64,000 nucleotides of DNA from Pseudoxanthomonas sp. PXM02 (lineage in GTDB: Bacteria > Pseudomonadota > Gammaproteobacteria > Xanthomonadales > Xanthomonadaceae). The stretch is from contig NZ_JACVAK010000005.1 of assembly GCF_014851805.1 (NCBI RefSeq), positions 1 through 64,000 on the forward strand, written 5' to 3'. Below, piece by piece: positions 29,519 to 38,358 of the stretch. The notes under the pieces are model-generated. The model was not told the origin of the DNA, made no database searches, and worked only from the letters and a program-made list of their open reading frames with translations. The position numbers and the translations under genes were made by a program. Each line of letters opens with the position of its first letter. Positions within the stretch are counted from its first letter, which is position 1.

Positions 29519-29564
29519 TTATCCACAGTTTCGTGCAGTATCCATCCACACGCCCTGTGGAAAA
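29519..29564. promoter_or_regulatory. Pair of inverted DnaA-box-like sequences
   Basis: TTATCCACA (29519-29527) is a perfect DnaA 9-mer. TTTTCCACA occurs on the opposite strand (29556-29564) and also fits TTWTNCACA. They lie in the noncoding gap between cbpA and dcp. Confidence 0.45.
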
Positions 29565-29601
29565 CCCGCCGGTCTCGCTGCGCAAACACGACCCCTGAAA
29601 A

Positions 29602-29631
29602 CAACCACGCCACCCGAAGGTGGCGTGGTTG
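29602..29631. terminator. Bidirectional terminator between cbpA and dcp
   Basis: CAACCACGCCACC-CGAA-GGTGGCGTGGTTG, a 13-bp perfect stem between convergent genes. The A-rich and T-poor flanks suit the leftward dcp transcript better. Confidence 0.8.
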
Positions 29632-29661
29632 CGACGGCGTGCGACGGTGCCGTCGCGGTAC

Positions 29662-31857
29662 TCAGCGACCCTGCGTGGCCGCGGGAGCCGGTGTGGCGCT
29701 GGCCGGCGCGGTCAGGCCACGCTTCTCCAGCAGCGGCTCGATCTTCGGATCGTGGCCGGCGAAGTCGCGGAACAGCTTCATCGCGTCCTGGCTGCCGCCC
29801 TGCGACAGCAGGGTCTTGCGGAAATGGTCGCCGTTCTCGCGCTTCAGGCCGCCGTTGTTCTTGAACCACTCCACGCTGTTGGCGTCCAGCACTTCCGACC
29901 AGATGTAGGCGTAGTAACCCGCCGAGTAGCCGCCCATGATGTGGCTGAAGTAGGGCGTCTTGTAGCGCGGCGGCACCGGTGCGTAGTTGATGCCGTCGGC
30001 CGCCAGCGCGGCGGCCTCGAACTTCATCACGCCGTCGGCAGCGGGCACCTGATCGGCGGTGATCTGGTGCCAGCGCTGGTCCAGCATGGCGGCGCCCAGG
30101 TACTCGGTGGTCTTGAAGCCTTCGTTGAACTTGGACGCGGCGATCACCTTGTCCAGCAGTGCCTGCGGCAGCGGTTCGCCGGTCTTGTAGTGCTTGGCGT
30201 AGTTGGCCAGGATCGACGGCCAGTCGGCCCACATCTCGTTGACCTGCGACGGGTACTCCACGAAGTCGCGTGGCACGCTGGTGCCGCTGAAGTACGGATA
30301 CTTCACGTCGGAGAACATGCCGTGCAGCGCATGGCCGAATTCGTGGAACGTGGTGGTCACTTCGTCCCACGTCATCAGCGTGGGCTCACCGGTCGGCGGC
30401 TTGGGCACGTTGAGGTGGTTGGCCACCACCGGCTTGTCGCCACTCAGGCCCGACTGCGACACGTACGAATTCATCCACGCGCCGCCGCGCTTGGAGTCGC
30501 GCGCGTAGGGGTCGAAGATGAAGATCGCGAGCTGCGAACCGTCGGCGTTGAACACGTCGTAGGTCCACGTGTCGGCGTGGTACTTCGGCAGGTCGGTGCG
30601 TTCCTTGAACGTCAGGCCGTACAGCTGGTTGGCGGCGAAGAACACGCCGTTCTCCAGCACGTTCTTCATCTCGAAGTACGGCTTGAGCTGCGATTCGTCG
30701 AAGTTGTACTTCGCGGCGCGGACCTTCTCGGAGTAGAACGCCCAGTCCCACGGCTCGAGCGCGAAGGTCGGCTGCCCCTTGGCTTTCTGTTCCTGGTCGA
30801 TCATCGCCTGCAGGTCGGCGGCTTCGCGCTTGGCGTTGGCCACCGCGGCCGGTGCCAGCTTGCCCAGCATCGCGTTGACGGCTTCCGGCGTGCGCGCAGT
30901 CTGGTCTTCCAGGCCGTAGGCGGCATGGTTGGGATAGCCCAGCAGCTTCGCGCGGTCGGCGCGCAGCTTCATGATGCGCGAGACGAGCGCGGTGGTGTCG
31001 AATTCGCCGCCATGGCTGCCGCGCGCGACCGAGGCCTCGTGCAGGCGCTGGCGCAGGGCGCGGTTGGTCAGCTGGGACTCCGGCGGCTGGCCGGTGGTGT
31101 TGAGCAGGGTCAGCACGTACTTGCCTTCATGGCCACGCTTCTTGGCGGCTTCGGCGGCGGTGGCGATCTGGCCCGGGGTGAAGCCGTCGAGCTGCTTCAC
31201 GTCATCGACCACGACGGCCGACGCGTTGACTTCCTTCAGCACGAAATCGCTGAACTGGGTACCCAGCGAGGCGAGTTCGGCATTCATCGTCTTCAACGTG
31301 GCCTTGTCGGCATCGTTGAGGTTGGCGCCGGAGCGCACGAAGCTGGTGTGGTAGCGCTCGATCAGGCGCACGCCCTGCGCATCCAGGCCCAGCGTGGTGC
31401 GCTTGTCGAACAGCGCCTTGATGCGCGCGAACAGCTTGGGGTTGAGACTGATGGCGTCGCCGTGCGCGGCGAACTTGGCCGAATAGTCGGCGCGCAGCTT
31501 GTTGCGTGCGTCGTTGGTGTCGGTACCGACCAGGTTGAAGAACACCGTGGTCGCGCGATCCAGCACCTGGCCGGACTTCTCCAGCGCGATGATGGTGTTG
31601 TCGAAGGTCGGTGCCGCCTTGTTGTTGGCGATCGCATCGATTTCCTTCAGTTGCTCGGCCATGCCGGCGTCGAAGGCGGGAGCGAAATCGCTGTCCTTGA
31701 TCTTGTCGAACTGCGGGTAATGCAGCGGCAGCGGGCTTTCGGCGAAGAAGGGGTTGGCGGCCTGGGCACTCTGGGTGGCCGGCGTGGCGGCCTGGCTGTA
31801 GGCGGGCATGGCGAGTCCGAGGGTCGCGGCAAGCGCGAGGGCGAGGCGGGTGGTCAT
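29662..31857 (-). CDS. dcp: M3-family peptidyl-dipeptidase (Dcp-like), secreted
   Basis: A 731-residue zinc metallopeptidase of family M3. A signal peptide is visible (RLALALAATLGLAMPAYSQA, about residues 4-23), so it is exported to the periplasm. The zinc site HEFGH is at 505-509 with the downstream Glu in the NEMWADWPS region, and the M3 substrate motif GYSAGYYAYIWSEVLDA is near 660. Dcp enzymes remove C-terminal dipeptides from peptides. It is divergent from the amidohydrolase gene across about 143 bp. The C-terminal Ala/Pro tail is unremarkable. Confidence 0.93.
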   Translation of the reverse strand: MTTRLALALAATLGLAMPAYSQAATPATQSAQAANPFFAESPLPLHYPQFDKIKDSDFAPAFDAGMAEQLKEIDAIANNKAAPTFDNTIIALEKSGQVLDRATTVFFNLVGTDTNDARNKLRADYSAKFAAHGDAISLNPKLFARIKALFDKRTTLGLDAQGVRLIERYHTSFVRSGANLNDADKATLKTMNAELASLGTQFSDFVLKEVNASAVVVDDVKQLDGFTPGQIATAAEAAKKRGHEGKYVLTLLNTTGQPPESQLTNRALRQRLHEASVARGSHGGEFDTTALVSRIMKLRADRAKLLGYPNHAAYGLEDQTARTPEAVNAMLGKLAPAAVANAKREAADLQAMIDQEQKAKGQPTFALEPWDWAFYSEKVRAAKYNFDESQLKPYFEMKNVLENGVFFAANQLYGLTFKERTDLPKYHADTWTYDVFNADGSQLAIFIFDPYARDSKRGGAWMNSYVSQSGLSGDKPVVANHLNVPKPPTGEPTLMTWDEVTTTFHEFGHALHGMFSDVKYPYFSGTSVPRDFVEYPSQVNEMWADWPSILANYAKHYKTGEPLPQALLDKVIAASKFNEGFKTTEYLGAAMLDQRWHQITADQVPAADGVMKFEAAALAADGINYAPVPPRYKTPYFSHIMGGYSAGYYAYIWSEVLDANSVEWFKNNGGLKRENGDHFRKTLLSQGGSQDAMKLFRDFAGHDPKIEPLLEKRGLTAPASATPAPAATQGR

Positions 31858-32000
31858 GAAGCGCTACGTCCTTACAAAGGTGGATTTCCAAGGGTAACCC
31901 AGGGGGGGAGGTCGGACCCATGACGAAAGGCATGGGCGACCGGGCTGGCGGCGCTCCAAGCTGCGGCAGAATGGCGCCTATGCCTCTGTCGGAGAGACCT

Positions 32001-34034
32001 GTGAAGCCCGTCCTTGCCTTCTGTTGTGCGTTGCTGCTGGCCCCGTCGGCGCTGGCCGCCGAAACCCTGAAGTACGTCGCCCTGGTGGACGGCGGCAAGA
32101 AGGCCGGCGAACAGACGGTTACCTTGGGAGATGACGGCACCACGCGCGTCGACTTCATCTTCAAGGACAACGGGCGTGGACCGGAGCTGAAGGAGGAATT
32201 CCGGCTGCGCGCAGACGGCACCTACGACCGCTATCAGGTGAAGGGCGCTTCGACGTTCGGTGCGCCGGTAGATGAAACGTTCACCCGCAACGGTGATACC
32301 GGCATGTGGAAGAGCACGTCGGACAGCGGTACGCACGCCTTCACCGGCACCGCGTTGTATACGCCACTGGGCGGCACGCCGGCGTCGATGTCGGTGGCGC
32401 TGGCGGCGCTGGCCAAGCAACCCGACGGCAAGCTGCCGCTGGTACCGAGCGGCATGCTGACGCAGCGCAAGGTCGCGTCGATGGACATCACCAGCGGCAA
32501 GAAGATGCAGACGGTCGACCTGCTGGCGCTGACCGGCATCGGCTTCACGCCCAGCTTCGTCTGGGTGACGCGCGATGCCGAGCCCCGTCTGTTCGCCTTT
32601 ATCTATCCCGGGTTCCTGCAGCTGATCGAGGACGGCTGGCAGGGCAGTGCCAATGCGCTCGAAGCCCGCCAGAAGACCGCCGAACGTGAAGCGCTGGTGG
32701 TGTTGCAACAACGCCTGGCGCATCCGTTGCCGGGCACCACGCTGATCCGCAATGCGCGCGTATTCGACAGCGAGAAGGCCGTGCTGGGCGCAGCGTCGGA
32801 CGTGGTCGTCCGGGATGGCAGGATTCTGGCCGTCTCGCCGGTCGGCCAGTCGAGGGTTGCCGCCGACAACGTGGTCGATGCGGGCAATCGTGTGCTGCTG
32901 CCGGGGCTGTACGACATGCACGTGCACGCCGGTGCCTGGGAAGGCGGACTGCACCTGGCCGCGGGCGTGACCAGCGCGCGCGACATGGGCAACGACAACG
33001 CCACGCTGCAGCAGCTGATGGCGGAGGAGCGGGACGGCACGCTGATGCATCCGCGGGTGATCCCTGCCGGCTACATCGAAGGCCAGAGTCCGCATTCGTC
33101 GCAGGGCGGCTTCGTGGTGAAGGACCTGGCCGGCGCGAAGCAGGCGATTGACTGGTACGTCGAACACGGCTATCCGCAGATCAAGATCTACAACTCCTTT
33201 CCCAAGGAGATCCTGCGCGACACGACTGCGTACGCGCACCAGCGCGGTATCCGTGTCAGCGGACACGTGCCGGCGTTCCTGCGCGCGCAGGACGTGGTGG
33301 AGCAGGGTTACGACGAGATCCAGCACATCAATCAGGTGATGCTGAACTTCTTCGTCACTCCCGAGACAGACACGCGCACGCTCGCCCGCTTCTACCTCGT
33401 CGCGGACAAGACCGACGGACTAGACTTCGACAGCAAGCCGGTGCAAGACTTTATCGCCGAGCTGGCGAAGAAGCAGATCGTCATCGATCCCACGCTGGCG
33501 ACGTTCGAGTTCATCCACCAGCGCGAAGGCCAGTTGTCGCCGATCGTCGCCGACGTGGCCGACCATCTGCCGCCGGACGTGCAGCGCGGTCGGCGTGCGG
33601 CGGAAATGGACATTCCCGATGACGCCACCGGCGCGCGCTACAAGCGCAGCTTCGACAAGCTGGTCGAGTTCACCGGGCGCATGTACCGCGCCGGCGTGCC
33701 GCTGGTCGCGGGCACCGACGAGTTGCCGGGCTTCACTCTGCAGCGCGAACTGGAGCTGTACGTGCAGGCGGGGCTGACGCCGTCGCAGGTGTTGCAGATC
33801 GCGACCTGGAACGGTGCTAAGTACAGCCGCACGCTGGACGATGCCGGTTCCATCACGCCAGGAAAGCGTGCGGACCTGGTGCTGGTGGATGGCGATCCGA
33901 CCGCGGATATCGCCGATATCCGCAAGCTGGCGCTGGTCATCAAGGATGGCCGTGCCTACTACCCGGCAGAGATCCACGAAGCGCTGGGCATCACGCCGTT
34001 CGTGCCGGCGCTGAAGGTCCAACCTGCCCGATGA
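32001..34034 (+). CDS. Secreted amidohydrolase-family protein
   Basis: A 677-residue protein. GTG 32001 is chosen because GGAGAG lies 4 bases upstream and the product then opens with a clean signal peptide (KPVLAFCCALLLAPSALAA); ATG 31980 is the alternative. Residues 20 to about 235 form a beta-rich domain of unknown role. The amidohydrolase barrel has the metal motif MHVHAG (His307, His309), HVPAF, and the late Asp573 in VAGTDELPGF, ending in PGKRADLVLVDGDPTADI. Relatives include imidazolonepropionase-like and prolidase-like hydrolases; the substrate cannot be told. The N-terminal domain is an addition to the minimal family fold. Confidence 0.83.
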   Translation: MKPVLAFCCALLLAPSALAAETLKYVALVDGGKKAGEQTVTLGDDGTTRVDFIFKDNGRGPELKEEFRLRADGTYDRYQVKGASTFGAPVDETFTRNGDTGMWKSTSDSGTHAFTGTALYTPLGGTPASMSVALAALAKQPDGKLPLVPSGMLTQRKVASMDITSGKKMQTVDLLALTGIGFTPSFVWVTRDAEPRLFAFIYPGFLQLIEDGWQGSANALEARQKTAEREALVVLQQRLAHPLPGTTLIRNARVFDSEKAVLGAASDVVVRDGRILAVSPVGQSRVAADNVVDAGNRVLLPGLYDMHVHAGAWEGGLHLAAGVTSARDMGNDNATLQQLMAEERDGTLMHPRVIPAGYIEGQSPHSSQGGFVVKDLAGAKQAIDWYVEHGYPQIKIYNSFPKEILRDTTAYAHQRGIRVSGHVPAFLRAQDVVEQGYDEIQHINQVMLNFFVTPETDTRTLARFYLVADKTDGLDFDSKPVQDFIAELAKKQIVIDPTLATFEFIHQREGQLSPIVADVADHLPPDVQRGRRAAEMDIPDDATGARYKRSFDKLVEFTGRMYRAGVPLVAGTDELPGFTLQRELELYVQAGLTPSQVLQIATWNGAKYSRTLDDAGSITPGKRADLVLVDGDPTADIADIRKLALVIKDGRAYYPAEIHEALGITPFVPALKVQPAR

Positions 34035-34052
34035 GTCGCGAAGAGGTGGCGC

Positions 34053-34655
34053 TTACGACAGGATCTCGTAGCGCCGCCAGATCCACGACAGTTCGTAGAG
34101 CAGTGCGGCCACGGCGAACATGCCGTGGAAGCGCGGACTGCGCGTGGCGATGGCCGCCAGACTTGCGAGCACGAACACCGTGTTGCGGACCCAGTACTCC
34201 GGTCCGAGCTGCTGCAGGTAGGCGGGACCCTTGATCAGCGTATCGCCTATGTCGATGACGAACATCAGCGCCAGCAGGCCGAAGAACCAGCGTCGCCGTC
34301 CGTAGTAGTACTCGCGGTATCCCACGCCTTCGGCCAGCGATTCGGGAAACACCAGCGCACAAAGCAGGTACAGCAGCAATGCGTAGAGGGTGACGTACAG
34401 GTAGAGCGTGAAGTTCCAGTGCGCCTGGTGGGACAGGCTGAACTGCCACCACCAGAAATGTAGCACGTAGACGAACATGAAAGCCGCCCAGAGCAGGTGC
34501 ACGCCATGGACGCGATGGGCGTGTGGACGCTCGACGATCCGCGCCACGTGGCGCAGCAGATGGGTCAAGCCGAGGCCTACGATCATGCCCAGCAGGATGC
34601 GGACATGGATGTACAGGTTGGCGTGGCTGGCGGGGTCTGCAATGGCGTCCTGCAT
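34053..34655 (-). CDS. Unknown multi-span membrane protein
   Basis: A 200-residue protein with five or six hydrophobic segments and many Trp/Tyr/His residues (FVYVLHFWWWQFSLSHQAHWNF). Not recognised; similar conserved proteins occur in xanthomonads and sphingomonads. ATG 34655 has AGGGAA 6 bases upstream and starts at MQDAIADPASHANLY; the frame open further to 34712 lacks a site. It is divergent from the glutathione peroxidase gene and converges with the amidohydrolase gene. Confidence 0.78.
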   Translation of the reverse strand: MQDAIADPASHANLYIHVRILLGMIVGLGLTHLLRHVARIVERPHAHRVHGVHLLWAAFMFVYVLHFWWWQFSLSHQAHWNFTLYLYVTLYALLLYLLCALVFPESLAEGVGYREYYYGRRRWFFGLLALMFVIDIGDTLIKGPAYLQQLGPEYWVRNTVFVLASLAAIATRSPRFHGMFAVAALLYELSWIWRRYEILS

Positions 34656-34786
34656 GACGGGTTCCCTGGGCCGGTGGCCTGCACGGTAGCGCAAGCGGGT
34701 ACGGTTTCCCACGGTACGTGCGCGAGGGGCGACGCTTGCCCCACGGCCGCGGCAGGTGTCTGATAGCGCCTTTCCCGGAGCCTGAC

Positions 34787-35269
34787 ATGACCACCGCCTA
34801 CGATTTTTCCGCCCAGGACCTCGACGGTCGCGAGCGGTCGCTGTCCGAGTACCAGGGCAAGGCCCTGTTGATCGTCAACGTCGCGTCCAAGTGCGGGTTC
34901 ACGCCGCAGTACACGGGCCTGGAAGCGCTGTGGCGCGAGTTCGGTCCGCAGGGCCTGGTCGTGCTCGGCTTCCCGTGCGACCAGTTCGGCCATCAGGAGC
35001 CGGGCGACGAGGCCGAAATCCGCAACTTCTGCTCGCTGAACTACGACGTCACGTTCCCGATGTTCGCCAAGATCGACGTCAACGGCGACGCCGCGCATCC
35101 GCTGTGGAAATGGTTGAAGAAGGAGAAGGGCGGGTTGCTCGGCATCGCCGCGATCAAATGGAACTTCAGCAAGTTCCTGGTCGGCCGTGACGGCAAGGTC
35201 ATCAAGCGCTACGCGCCCACCGATACGCCCGAGTCGCTGGCCGGCGACATCCGCGCCGCGCTGGGTTGA
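34787..35269 (+). CDS. Glutathione peroxidase family protein (thioredoxin-type)
   Basis: A 160-residue peroxidase. The motif NVASKCGFTPQY holds the peroxidatic Cys36 (Cys, not selenocysteine), followed by LGFPCDQFGHQEPG with Gln and a probable resolving Cys, and WNFSKFLV with the active-site Trp and Asn. Bacterial and plant forms of this type usually take electrons from thioredoxin. GGAG lies 6 bases before ATG 34787. The next gene starts just after its stop. Confidence 0.93.
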   Translation: MTTAYDFSAQDLDGRERSLSEYQGKALLIVNVASKCGFTPQYTGLEALWREFGPQGLVVLGFPCDQFGHQEPGDEAEIRNFCSLNYDVTFPMFAKIDVNGDAAHPLWKWLKKEKGGLLGIAAIKWNFSKFLVGRDGKVIKRYAPTDTPESLAGDIRAALG

Positions 35270-35277
35270 CCCGTGGC

Positions 35278-35679
35278 ATGAGAGGTGCGGACGCCCCCGT
35301 GTTCCACATCGAGTTCGGCACCGCCGATTACGGCCTGCGCGCCTGGGTGACCGGCACCAATGGCACGCTGGAGACGACACTGGCGTACTGGCGCGCCATC
35401 GCCGAAGAAGTGCGCCGGCTCTCGCCCTCCGGTCTGCTGGTGGTCGACGACATGGAAGGCCTGCCGCCGCCGCCGGAACAATTGCTGCAGTTCGTGCAGG
35501 CGATGCGGGGGCAGGGCATGGAAGCGGTGCGCATCGCCTACGTGGAGCGGCACACGGAGCAGATTCCGGAGGTCGAATTCGCCGGCCTGCTTGCGAACGA
35601 GCATGGCTTCGATGCACGGATCTTCGGGACCGAAGCCGAAGCGGTGCTTTGGCTACGCTATGGGGAACGCGACGTCTGA
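35278..35679 (+). CDS. Unknown protein, STAS/SpoIIAA-like pattern
   Basis: A 133-residue soluble protein not firmly recognised. The alternation VFHIEFG, YWRAIAEEVRRLSPSGLLVVDDMEG and MEAVRIAYVERH resembles small STAS-like alpha/beta proteins common in xanthomonads, but no catalytic residue is evident. ATG 35278 is 8 bp after the peroxidase stop; TTG 35266 is an alternative. It ends 21 bp before the convergent fpr gene. Confidence 0.7.
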   Translation: MRGADAPVFHIEFGTADYGLRAWVTGTNGTLETTLAYWRAIAEEVRRLSPSGLLVVDDMEGLPPPPEQLLQFVQAMRGQGMEAVRIAYVERHTEQIPEVEFAGLLANEHGFDARIFGTEAEAVLWLRYGERDV

Positions 35680-35700
35680 GCGCGTCGACGCGGTCTTCGT

Positions 35701-36480
35701 CTACTTCTCGACGAAAGCACGCTCGAACACATACTGGCCCGCGGTACCGATGCGCGGTGCGGCGGTGAAGCCGCGGCCGTCCAGCAGTTCGCGGAAATCG
35801 GCCAGCATCTGCGGGCTGCCGCAGATCATCGCGCGGTCGTGCTCCGCATCCAGCGGGGCGATACCGAGGCTGTCCATCATCGCGCCGCTGGCCATCAGGT
35901 CGGTCAGGCGTCCCTGGTGGACGAAGTCCTCGCGGGTCACGGCCGGGTAGTACAGCAGCTTCTCGCGGATGGTCTCGCCGAGGAACTCGTGCTGCGGCAG
36001 CTCCTTCTCGAAGTAGTCGCGGTAGGCCAGGTCTTCGGCATGGCGCACGCCATGGGTCAGGATGACCTTGTCGAAGCGCTCGTAGGTTTCCGGGTCCTTG
36101 ATCACCGAGAGCCATGGTGCCAGGCCAGTGCCGGTGCCCAACAGGTAGAGGTTTCGGCCTGGGTGCAGGTCGCTGATCAGCAGCGTGCCCGTCGGTTTGC
36201 GCCCGATCAGCACGGTATCGCCGGGCTTGATGTGCTGCAGGCGCGAGGTCAGCGGACCGTTCTGCACCTTGATGCTGAAGAATTCGAGCTGTTCTTCCCA
36301 GTTTGCGCTGGCGATCGAGTAGGCGCGCAGCAGCGGCTTGCCATTGACCTCCAGTCCGATCATCACGAACTGGCCGTTCTCGAAGCGGAAACCGTCGTCG
36401 CGGGTGGTGGTGAAGCTGAAGTAGGCGTCCGTCCAGTGACGGACGTCGAGCACCGTCTCGGTGCCGAACGCAGAGGACAT
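35701..36480 (-). CDS. fpr: Ferredoxin/flavodoxin-NADP+ reductase Fpr
   Basis: A 259-residue FAD enzyme of the bacterial subclass I type. FAD motif RAYSIAS, NADP motif LLGTGTGLAPWLSVI, MICGSPQML and the C-terminal GTAGQYVFERAFVEK (extra C-terminal residues as in Azotobacter/Pseudomonas FPR). It moves electrons between NADPH and ferredoxin or flavodoxin for Fe-S work and oxidative stress response. ATG 36480 gives the family start; no good Shine-Dalgarno is visible (a C-rich run precedes it). Confidence 0.94.
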   Translation of the reverse strand: MSSAFGTETVLDVRHWTDAYFSFTTTRDDGFRFENGQFVMIGLEVNGKPLLRAYSIASANWEEQLEFFSIKVQNGPLTSRLQHIKPGDTVLIGRKPTGTLLISDLHPGRNLYLLGTGTGLAPWLSVIKDPETYERFDKVILTHGVRHAEDLAYRDYFEKELPQHEFLGETIREKLLYYPAVTREDFVHQGRLTDLMASGAMMDSLGIAPLDAEHDRAMICGSPQMLADFRELLDGRGFTAAPRIGTAGQYVFERAFVEK

Positions 36481-36654
36481 GGGGGGAGTCTTGTCTATCG
36501 AATCAACACGCCATTGTAGCCGACCGGCACGCGCCGACCTTTGATCGTGCTCAATACCTTGGCCGGGAAGCCGACAGGTGCCGTCCATGCCCATGGCGGC
36601 GCGACGCGACGACGTCATTCAACACGCGGCGAGCGTCGCATCGAACGGCGCGGG

Positions 36655-36682
36655 AAAAAAGAAGGCGCCGATAGGCGCCTTC
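36655..36682 (-). terminator. Rho-independent terminator of rluB
   Basis: On the reverse strand GAAGGCGCC-TATC-GGCGCCTTC is followed by TTTTTT, 12 bp after the rluB stop. Confidence 0.9.
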
Positions 36683-36693
36683 TGTGTGGTTGC

Positions 36694-38358
36694 TCAACCG
36701 TGCCCGCCACCGCGGGGGCCACGCTGTCCGCCGCCGCCGGGACGACCACCCGGACCACGACCGCCTGCCGGACGCCCACCCGGGCGCGGACCGGCATGCT
36801 GCGGACGATTGCCACCGCCCCCCGGACGTCCCTGCGGACGCGGGCCACGCGGCTGCTGGCCGTACGGGTTGAAGCCGGGGTTGGCGTGGTCGGACGGGAA
36901 GCTCGGCGCGCTGGCCGGATGCCCATACGGACGTGCCGCACGCTGCGGCTTGCCGGCGCCCTGCGCACCACGCGGACCGCGCTCGGCACCAAAGCCAGCA
37001 CTGCCGCCGCGGTCATTGCCGAAGCGATCGCCACCAAAGCCGCCCTGGCCACCGCCGGGACCGCGCTTGCCTGCGCCGCCGCCGCCCGGCTTGCCGCCTG
37101 CGCCGGGACGACCGCCCGGCTTGCCGCCATAGGGCTTCTTCGGGCCGCCGGGGCCGGCATTGCGATGACCGGCCGGGCCGGTATCCACGCCATCCGGCAC
37201 GTACCAGCTGCGGAACGCGGCCGGATTGCCTTCCGGCAACGGCTTCGGGCCCTTCGGCGTGCGCTGCTTGAACGGGCGCTGCGACTGCTTGGCCGCCTGT
37301 TCACCGCTGACGGTCAGGCCGCCATGCGGCTTCTTGCCGCGGCCACCACGGCCACGGTCTTCGCGCACGTGGTCGAAGCGGCGCAGTTCGCGGCCTTCGT
37401 CGGCGCTGTTGTGGCCGTTGACGTAGGCACTGCCACTGCGGCCGCCGCCCACGTGCACGGTGGACTTGGCGGCCTTGCGCTGGCCGATCACCGGCTGCAG
37501 CGTCAGGGCGGCGGGCGTGCCCACGTCCAGGCCCAGGTCCTTGCGCAGCGCTTCGACCTGCGCGTCCGGCAATTCCTGCGTCTGGCCGCGCAGCAGCGGC
37601 TGCGGCAGGCTGACCTTGCCGTAGCGCACGCGCTTCAGGCGGCTGACCTGGCAGCCCTGCGACTCCCACAGGCGGCGCACTTCGCGGTTGCGGCCTTCCT
37701 TGACGACCACGCGGAACCAGTCGTGCGAGTCGGTGCCGCCGATGCGTTCGATCTCGTCGAACTTGGCCGGGCCGTCGTCCAGCGCCACGCCGCGGCGGAG
37801 GCGGTCAACGATGTTGTCCGGCACGCTTTCCTGGCCTTCCGGCGCGCGCACGCGCACGACGTACTCGCGCTCGACTTCGTACGACGGGTGCATCATCGCG
37901 TTGGCGAGTTCGCCGTCGGTGGTCAGCACCAGCAGACCGGTGGTGTTGATGTCCAGGCGGCCGATGGCGATCCAGCGCGCGCCCTTCAGGGCCGGCAGCG
38001 CTTCGAAAATCGTCGGGCGGCCTTCGGGATCTTCACGCGTGGTGACTTCGCCTTCCGGCTTGTTGTAGATCAGCACGCGCGAGGGCTCGGTCAGCGCGCT
38101 GGCGACGAAGGTCTTGCCGTCCAGTTCGACGCGGTCGCCGCCCTTGACCGACATGCCGGTCTGCGCGGTTTCACCGTTGACCTTGACCAGGCCGTCGGCG
38201 ATGCGCTGTTCCAGCGCGCGGCGCGAGCCCAGGCCGGCCTGCGCCAGCACCTTGTGCAGGCGCTCTTCCAGGCGGGTGGTGTCCGGCGTTTCGGCGCCTT
38301 CGCCGCGCTTCAGCGACAGCTTGCCCAGGGTGGTTTTCTTCGGGGGGGTGTTGCTCAT
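36694..38358 (-). CDS. rluB: 23S rRNA pseudouridine synthase RluB with long Gly/Arg/Pro tail
   Basis: A 554-residue protein. S4 RNA-binding domain at about 30-76, RsuA/RluB synthase domain with GRLDINTTG (catalytic Asp136) to about 270. In E. coli RluB modifies U2605 of 23S rRNA. About 250 further residues form a low-complexity tail rich in Gly, Arg, Pro and Lys (repeats like GGKPGGRPGAGGK and GGRGPGGRPGGGG), similar in style to RGG RNA-binding tails. Length is about double a minimal RluB. The ATG overlaps the scpB stop, the conserved scpA-scpB-rluB order. Confidence 0.93.
   Translation of the reverse strand: MSNTPPKKTTLGKLSLKRGEGAETPDTTRLEERLHKVLAQAGLGSRRALEQRIADGLVKVNGETAQTGMSVKGGDRVELDGKTFVASALTEPSRVLIYNKPEGEVTTREDPEGRPTIFEALPALKGARWIAIGRLDINTTGLLVLTTDGELANAMMHPSYEVEREYVVRVRAPEGQESVPDNIVDRLRRGVALDDGPAKFDEIERIGGTDSHDWFRVVVKEGRNREVRRLWESQGCQVSRLKRVRYGKVSLPQPLLRGQTQELPDAQVEALRKDLGLDVGTPAALTLQPVIGQRKAAKSTVHVGGGRSGSAYVNGHNSADEGRELRRFDHVREDRGRGGRGKKPHGGLTVSGEQAAKQSQRPFKQRTPKGPKPLPEGNPAAFRSWYVPDGVDTGPAGHRNAGPGGPKKPYGGKPGGRPGAGGKPGGGGAGKRGPGGGQGGFGGDRFGNDRGGSAGFGAERGPRGAQGAGKPQRAARPYGHPASAPSFPSDHANPGFNPYGQQPRGPRPQGRPGGGGNRPQHAGPRPGGRPAGGRGPGGRPGGGGQRGPRGGGHG

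Noticed and set aside
29417..29661. Replication origin at the DnaA boxes
   Set aside because: Only two boxes, no AT-rich unwinding region and no dnaA/dnaN/gyrB neighbours.
29620..31923. 767-codon open frame opposite dcp
   Set aside because: Shadow of the M3 peptidase gene; runs through its terminator.
36541..36660. Gene between fpr and rluB
   Set aside because: Short open frames only, without start signals; the stretch holds the fpr promoter region and the rluB terminator.
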